From contig NC_079884.1 in the NCBI RefSeq assembly GCF_029227915.1, forward strand, positions 23,746,001-23,810,000: a stretch of DNA of 64,000 bases, in the 5' to 3' direction. The DNA comes from Hydractinia symbiolongicarpus. Lineage: Eukaryota; Cnidaria; Hydrozoa; Anthoathecata; Hydractiniidae. The notes under the pieces were generated by a model. The model was not told where the DNA came from. It saw only the letters and a list, made by a program, of their open reading frames with translations, and searched no databases. Shown here piece after piece: positions 59,971 through 64,000 of the stretch; the first letter of the stretch is position 1, and each line of letters begins with the position of its first letter. A program made the position numbers and the translations under genes.

Positions 59971-61759
59971 CTTGCGTTAAAAAACCTTCCTTTAATTTTC
60001 TGGTAATATCTTTGTATGACGTCACACCGGTATTTAAGTAGCTTGCTGACCCATCCGTCAGAGAAAACATCCAAGAAAAATTCTTTTTTATTCAAATATG
60101 CTTATTAACAACTCAACAGTCATACTTCAAAATTCAAATGGCTTGTAAGACTTTTATGCTGAAATTAAACGAAGGCGTCATTCTATTCTTGATTACGTCA
60201 TTAGAAAAAAAAATTAACCTCATTGTTTTCCAATGAGTTAATAAATAAGTTTTGTGATGCAGACGTTGGGTGGGAAAAAAGTTAACGCACAAAGTTAACG
60301 CTACATCTAAATAATTTAAACGTGTAATTCAGAAACTCACCGCAGGTCATTTTTTATAAAGAAATTGTAAAGCGGCGTATCCTCGAAATAGTAGGAACTC
60401 AGAAATAGACCAATAGTTTAATTATAAAACATATTAACAGTCTCAACTGTTAAGCCATAAACTACAATGTACAACAAACCTGTACATAAGAGAGAACAAT
60501 CTATTAACAACTCGCATGTGCGTTGTAAAGAAAAGTGGACGAAGAATTATAGCTCTCCACAGATTCATGAAAGGTTTCTGCGATCTTCTTGTATGCGACT
60601 GGTTACGCGGCCAGCCTAAGGGTGAATTGCGATTGTTTACTTATTGTTTACAATTTTTTACATATTGCAAATAGTGTATAACCACCATGGTTAAGGAGTG
60701 CGGTCCCTGCTAAAAAAGTTGTTACTTGCTCTTAACCCCGAACGAGTTAGTCATATTAAAGAGGGAATTCTCTTATAAATTACTTAATAAGCATCAGATT
60801 AATAAAAGAACAACCAGAGCTTAGCATTAACGTAACACTCTCCATTTTATACACTAAGTGGTTTTGGCTTTGTGTTTATTCACTCAATTACCGGGACCGA
60901 CTCCATCGCTGTACAAAAATGGCAGCTTTCGTTGTAAACAAACGCTAAGAATGACCAAAATTGGATAATAAGTCGGAATGTGAATACCAAAATGCAACAG
61001 TTAAAAGCAGGTAACTAGTAGCTACTATTGATACTTGTACTTCCTTCACCAGGAGAGGGGGGACGGGTTTTTTTAAGTTTGATAAGCTTCCTTTTGAAAT
61101 ACACTTAACAAGTTTTACAAAGAGCTAATAAATTATATCTTCTTAGTAGCTAAGAAAATTAACTTTTCGCGCCGTTGTTTGTTATTCAATAAAAATAAAT
61201 TCTAAAGATCCTAAAAATTCAACATTATTTTAATTTCTTTTTCGGCGAACCAGTAGTAATAATAATAAAAAAAATAATTATTACGAATGCAGGGTGAACT
61301 TAAAAATGTTAAATATAAATTGACAGTGATGTATTTAAAAATGATTTAAATGATTTAGGTGTAAAAAGGCTTTAAACTCTTAGACAAAGTCATTGTACAT
61401 AAATCAAAAAAAGTTATATAATATATATATACATATTATTGTAACAAAGAAAAAAGATTAAAGGTTGAGAAATCATAATAAAAAGTTAAAATCACGACTT
61501 TTAAAATAACCTTGTTAATGATCTATTTTTAATATTTTTGAATGAAATTGACCTTCACACAGACACTTTTAAGTAGCCATACATTCAGCAAGTCAACAAA
61601 ATTTCGCTTTCATCTAATCTCCAGTAAGTACGCGAATTCTTCGTTTATTTACTATTTTTCAGCAAAGCAAAGTTCGTAAAATAATAAGGAAAGTGTTAGA
61701 AATCTGGGTGGCAACGAAAATTATCCATTTACGATATAAAAACAAAAAGAAAATAACTA
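59971..61759. other. Non-coding region with a repeat fragment
   Basis: Near 60905-60950, AAAATGGCAGCTTTCGTTG and GTAAACAAACG match the right arm of the 18784 MITE family. Otherwise AT-rich, with an ATATAT run near 61419-61436. No gene recognised. Confidence 0.45.
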
Positions 61760-61908
61760 CAGTGGAATCTCTCCATCTCGAACTCGCAAGGGACCAAAAA
61801 ATTTGTTTGAGATAGAGAAGGTTCGAGATAAAGAAAGGAAAATACCGCAGACCACAAAAAGACCGAGATTTTAGTTCGAGAGAAGTTCGAGATAGAGAGA
61901 TTCCACTG
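61760..61908. mobile_element. MITE with TA target duplication, pogo/Tigger-like ends
   Basis: The left end CAGTGGAATCTCTCCATCTC and right end GAGATAGAGAGATTCCACTG are inverted repeats of about 26 bp, flanked by TA on both sides. Internally, TTCGAGATAGAGA-type motifs recur. Length 149 bp, no coding capacity. CAGTGGAA ends with a TA duplication are known from pogo/Tigger-type mariner elements. Confidence 0.82.
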
Positions 61909-64000
61909 TAAATGGAAATATGAAAACAAACTTGATCCAGGAAAAATTTGGTAATAAAATTAGCTGGACCTAAATTGTCTAAAAGAATTAAGCTAAAAAT
62001 TATTCGTTTTTTCGTAGTTTATTAAATGCTTCTATTAATTTTCTTTATTACTCTTTATTTATTTTTTATGTTTATATATTCTATTGCATAACTTTCTAAA
62101 TTTAATACCAGATCCAATGTATGGTTAAACCAAGACGCCTTTATCTAATTTAACCCAAACAATTCTCAGTATCATATAAAAAGGTTGCACACAAGAGAAA
62201 CCTGTTATCGAGAGCATCACTTTCGGCGCAGGCACCTTCTTGAAAACAGTAAATATTTCATCTTAGCTATGCCATACTAGTCCCAGATGACAGTGTGAGG
62301 TTCATATAGTTTCAGCGACTTGCAAGGTGATATATTTTTTGTGAAAAAATGGAAAAATACTGTCTAAATGTGGCGAATGTATAAAAATACCTAAAATATT
62401 AAATGAGTAGCTAAGTGATAGTTTTAATGAGAAATAGACATGCATGAACATCGTTCACAAAGCTTCAACTAAATTTTTTTACTACCTAAAAGTGTGTGTA
62501 ATAAAAGCTGTAAAGGGCTTTCTTTCTTCAAATTGGTTACAAATGAGTTATCAAACAAGATAGCGCACGACCACATTAGACCAAATTATAAATTCTTTTT
62601 TAAATTAGTGATTTGTACCTGTATAGATGTCTTACGAAGTAACATTGACAATTTAAAATCACTGGTTGAACTCATACTCTCAGGATATGGAACCAATATT
62701 TTTTCTTAGCATTTTTAGTATTTTCCAAAAAAAATTAAAAAATAACAATGGAAGTAATAAAAAATACAGTGACAAAGTTGTAACTTTTTAAAAAAAATAT
62801 TTATTAAAACTGGAAATTATAAGAATTTTACAACGTTTAGAGTAACCTTAAAATCAGGTCACGCCCAATTATGACTTTGTTCACCTCTGACTAACTCGTG
62901 TACCAAATCTAGTGCCATTTAAATCTAACACCTTAACTTCGTCTTTGTTTAATATTTATGTTTCATTGCCCTTGAATTATAAGACAAAACTTTTCTTGAC
63001 AAATGACATTTGTTGAACTTTTGCGTAAGTCTTGAAGAAACCTTAAAGTAGAAACCTCAATTAGAGAAATAAATTAGCGTAATTGTAAATTTCATTCTTA
63101 TGGTTTTTATTTGTTACTAATTGTTACCCTTTAGTAAGTAGATATTAAATTCCTTAAAATAAAGCTTTATTATCTTTTAAAGTAATGAAGGCTAAGAAAT
63201 TTGTTTTCTACCATAGTTACACACATTTCAATATCTTTATTTCCATATTTGAATATTAGTTCTGAAGGTCAGAAAGTTTGGGAATAGCCTGAGCATCATT
63301 TTACCATTCTATAAATAGCCTAAGGATTTGATGAGAACATTTTTAATGTCCGAACCACAAGTCTTTTTGCGGTTTGTTTATGATCTAAATTCCTACTTCT
63401 TTCCAAAACATTACTATTCTTTGAGCACTAGTTATTTTTGCACTCAATGACATGCAATAATATCAAAAATTCTTGAACCAATATTTTTCTTTGGAAAGAT
63501 TTTAAATATCTCTGGTGTCTGCAAATTAGACTTTATTTTAGTGAATATTTCGGATGTGCAGGAGAATACATTAGGTTGCATTGCATGTTATTCTTACCAT
63601 GCGACAATGAGCGAATCAAATTCGACAAGGATATGGTTAATTTGACGGGTGGCCTAAATAAGCGACTGCTGTAAACAGAGTAAATCAAAATAACAGAAAT
63701 TATAAAATAAATATATTCTAACTTACCCGGTACATGCTTCCGTTTTGCCTTGGTCACATGTTCCGTAAAACGAGTTTAAATGACGTTTAAAAATATGTCA
63801 ATACATTTTTATACATATTTTGTTGTTTTATTGTTGAAATCGACGACTTCTGTTTTGACAATGTTTTTTAGATCAAATAACAGTCATTAAACGGTTAGGA
63901 TATTTCGTTGTCAGATCAGAACAGGTAATAAATAACAAAAGTCAAATGTTTATGCCCTTCATATTTTGTCTTGTTTAGTAACTGCCGATATTCAATCATT
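61909..64000. other. Non-coding to window end
   Basis: AT-rich with open frames of about 65-75 codons lacking motifs. A minus-strand donor (GTAAGTTAG) near 63720 follows a short open frame but has no visible acceptor. No gene supported. Confidence 0.45.

Overview
The window looks like nuclear DNA of an early-branching animal, most likely a hydrozoan-type cnidarian. It is AT-rich. Its genes have many short coding exons bounded by GT..AG sites in consistent phase. Its gene families are animal-specific: a receptor guanylyl cyclase, a rhodopsin-type GPCR, a chordin-like secreted protein, a PTB-domain adaptor and a C2H2 zinc-finger factor. Gaps are filled with tRNA-headed SINEs, miniature inverted-repeat elements (MITEs) and a decayed Penelope-like retroelement. 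The taxon is an inference from gene families and composition, not from a marker gene.

Layout. (1) 54-2309, plus: the last two coding exons of a four-finger C2H2 protein; its 5' end lies outside the window. (2) 2310-7650: non-coding, with three diverged copies of one tRNA-derived SINE and a block with strong A+C strand bias. (3) 7651-13674, minus: ten well-supported exons of a secreted protein with at least four von Willebrand factor C (vWC) modules, chordin-like in architecture; its 5' end is not found. (4) 13.7-24.5 kb: gene-poor, with several MITEs and palindromes. (5) 24974-26170, minus: an intact PTB/PID protein in one coding exon. (6) 26.2-32.6 kb: nothing firm. (7) 32648-33604, plus: an intact intronless GPCR. 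(8) 33.6-39.5 kb: hairpin elements, a mixed direct/inverted repeat cluster and a mariner-type MITE. (9) 39594-52635, plus: a complete 22-exon natriuretic-peptide-receptor-type guanylyl cyclase of 1128 residues; every splice junction keeps frame. One intron carries a long foldback and a dead Penelope-like element with a hammerhead-like motif. (10) 52.6-64 kb: non-coding, with TTAA- and TA-flanked MITEs and two weak minus-strand exon candidates.

The genes are not an operon. Three of the five products are cell-surface or secreted signalling proteins (BMP-binding, peptide-GPCR-like, cGMP receptor), but proximity alone is no evidence of joint function. I found no clearly unprecedented protein system. 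The most notable structures are the mobile-element layers, the degenerate GPCR signature motifs, and the foldback that abuts a splice donor in the cyclase gene.
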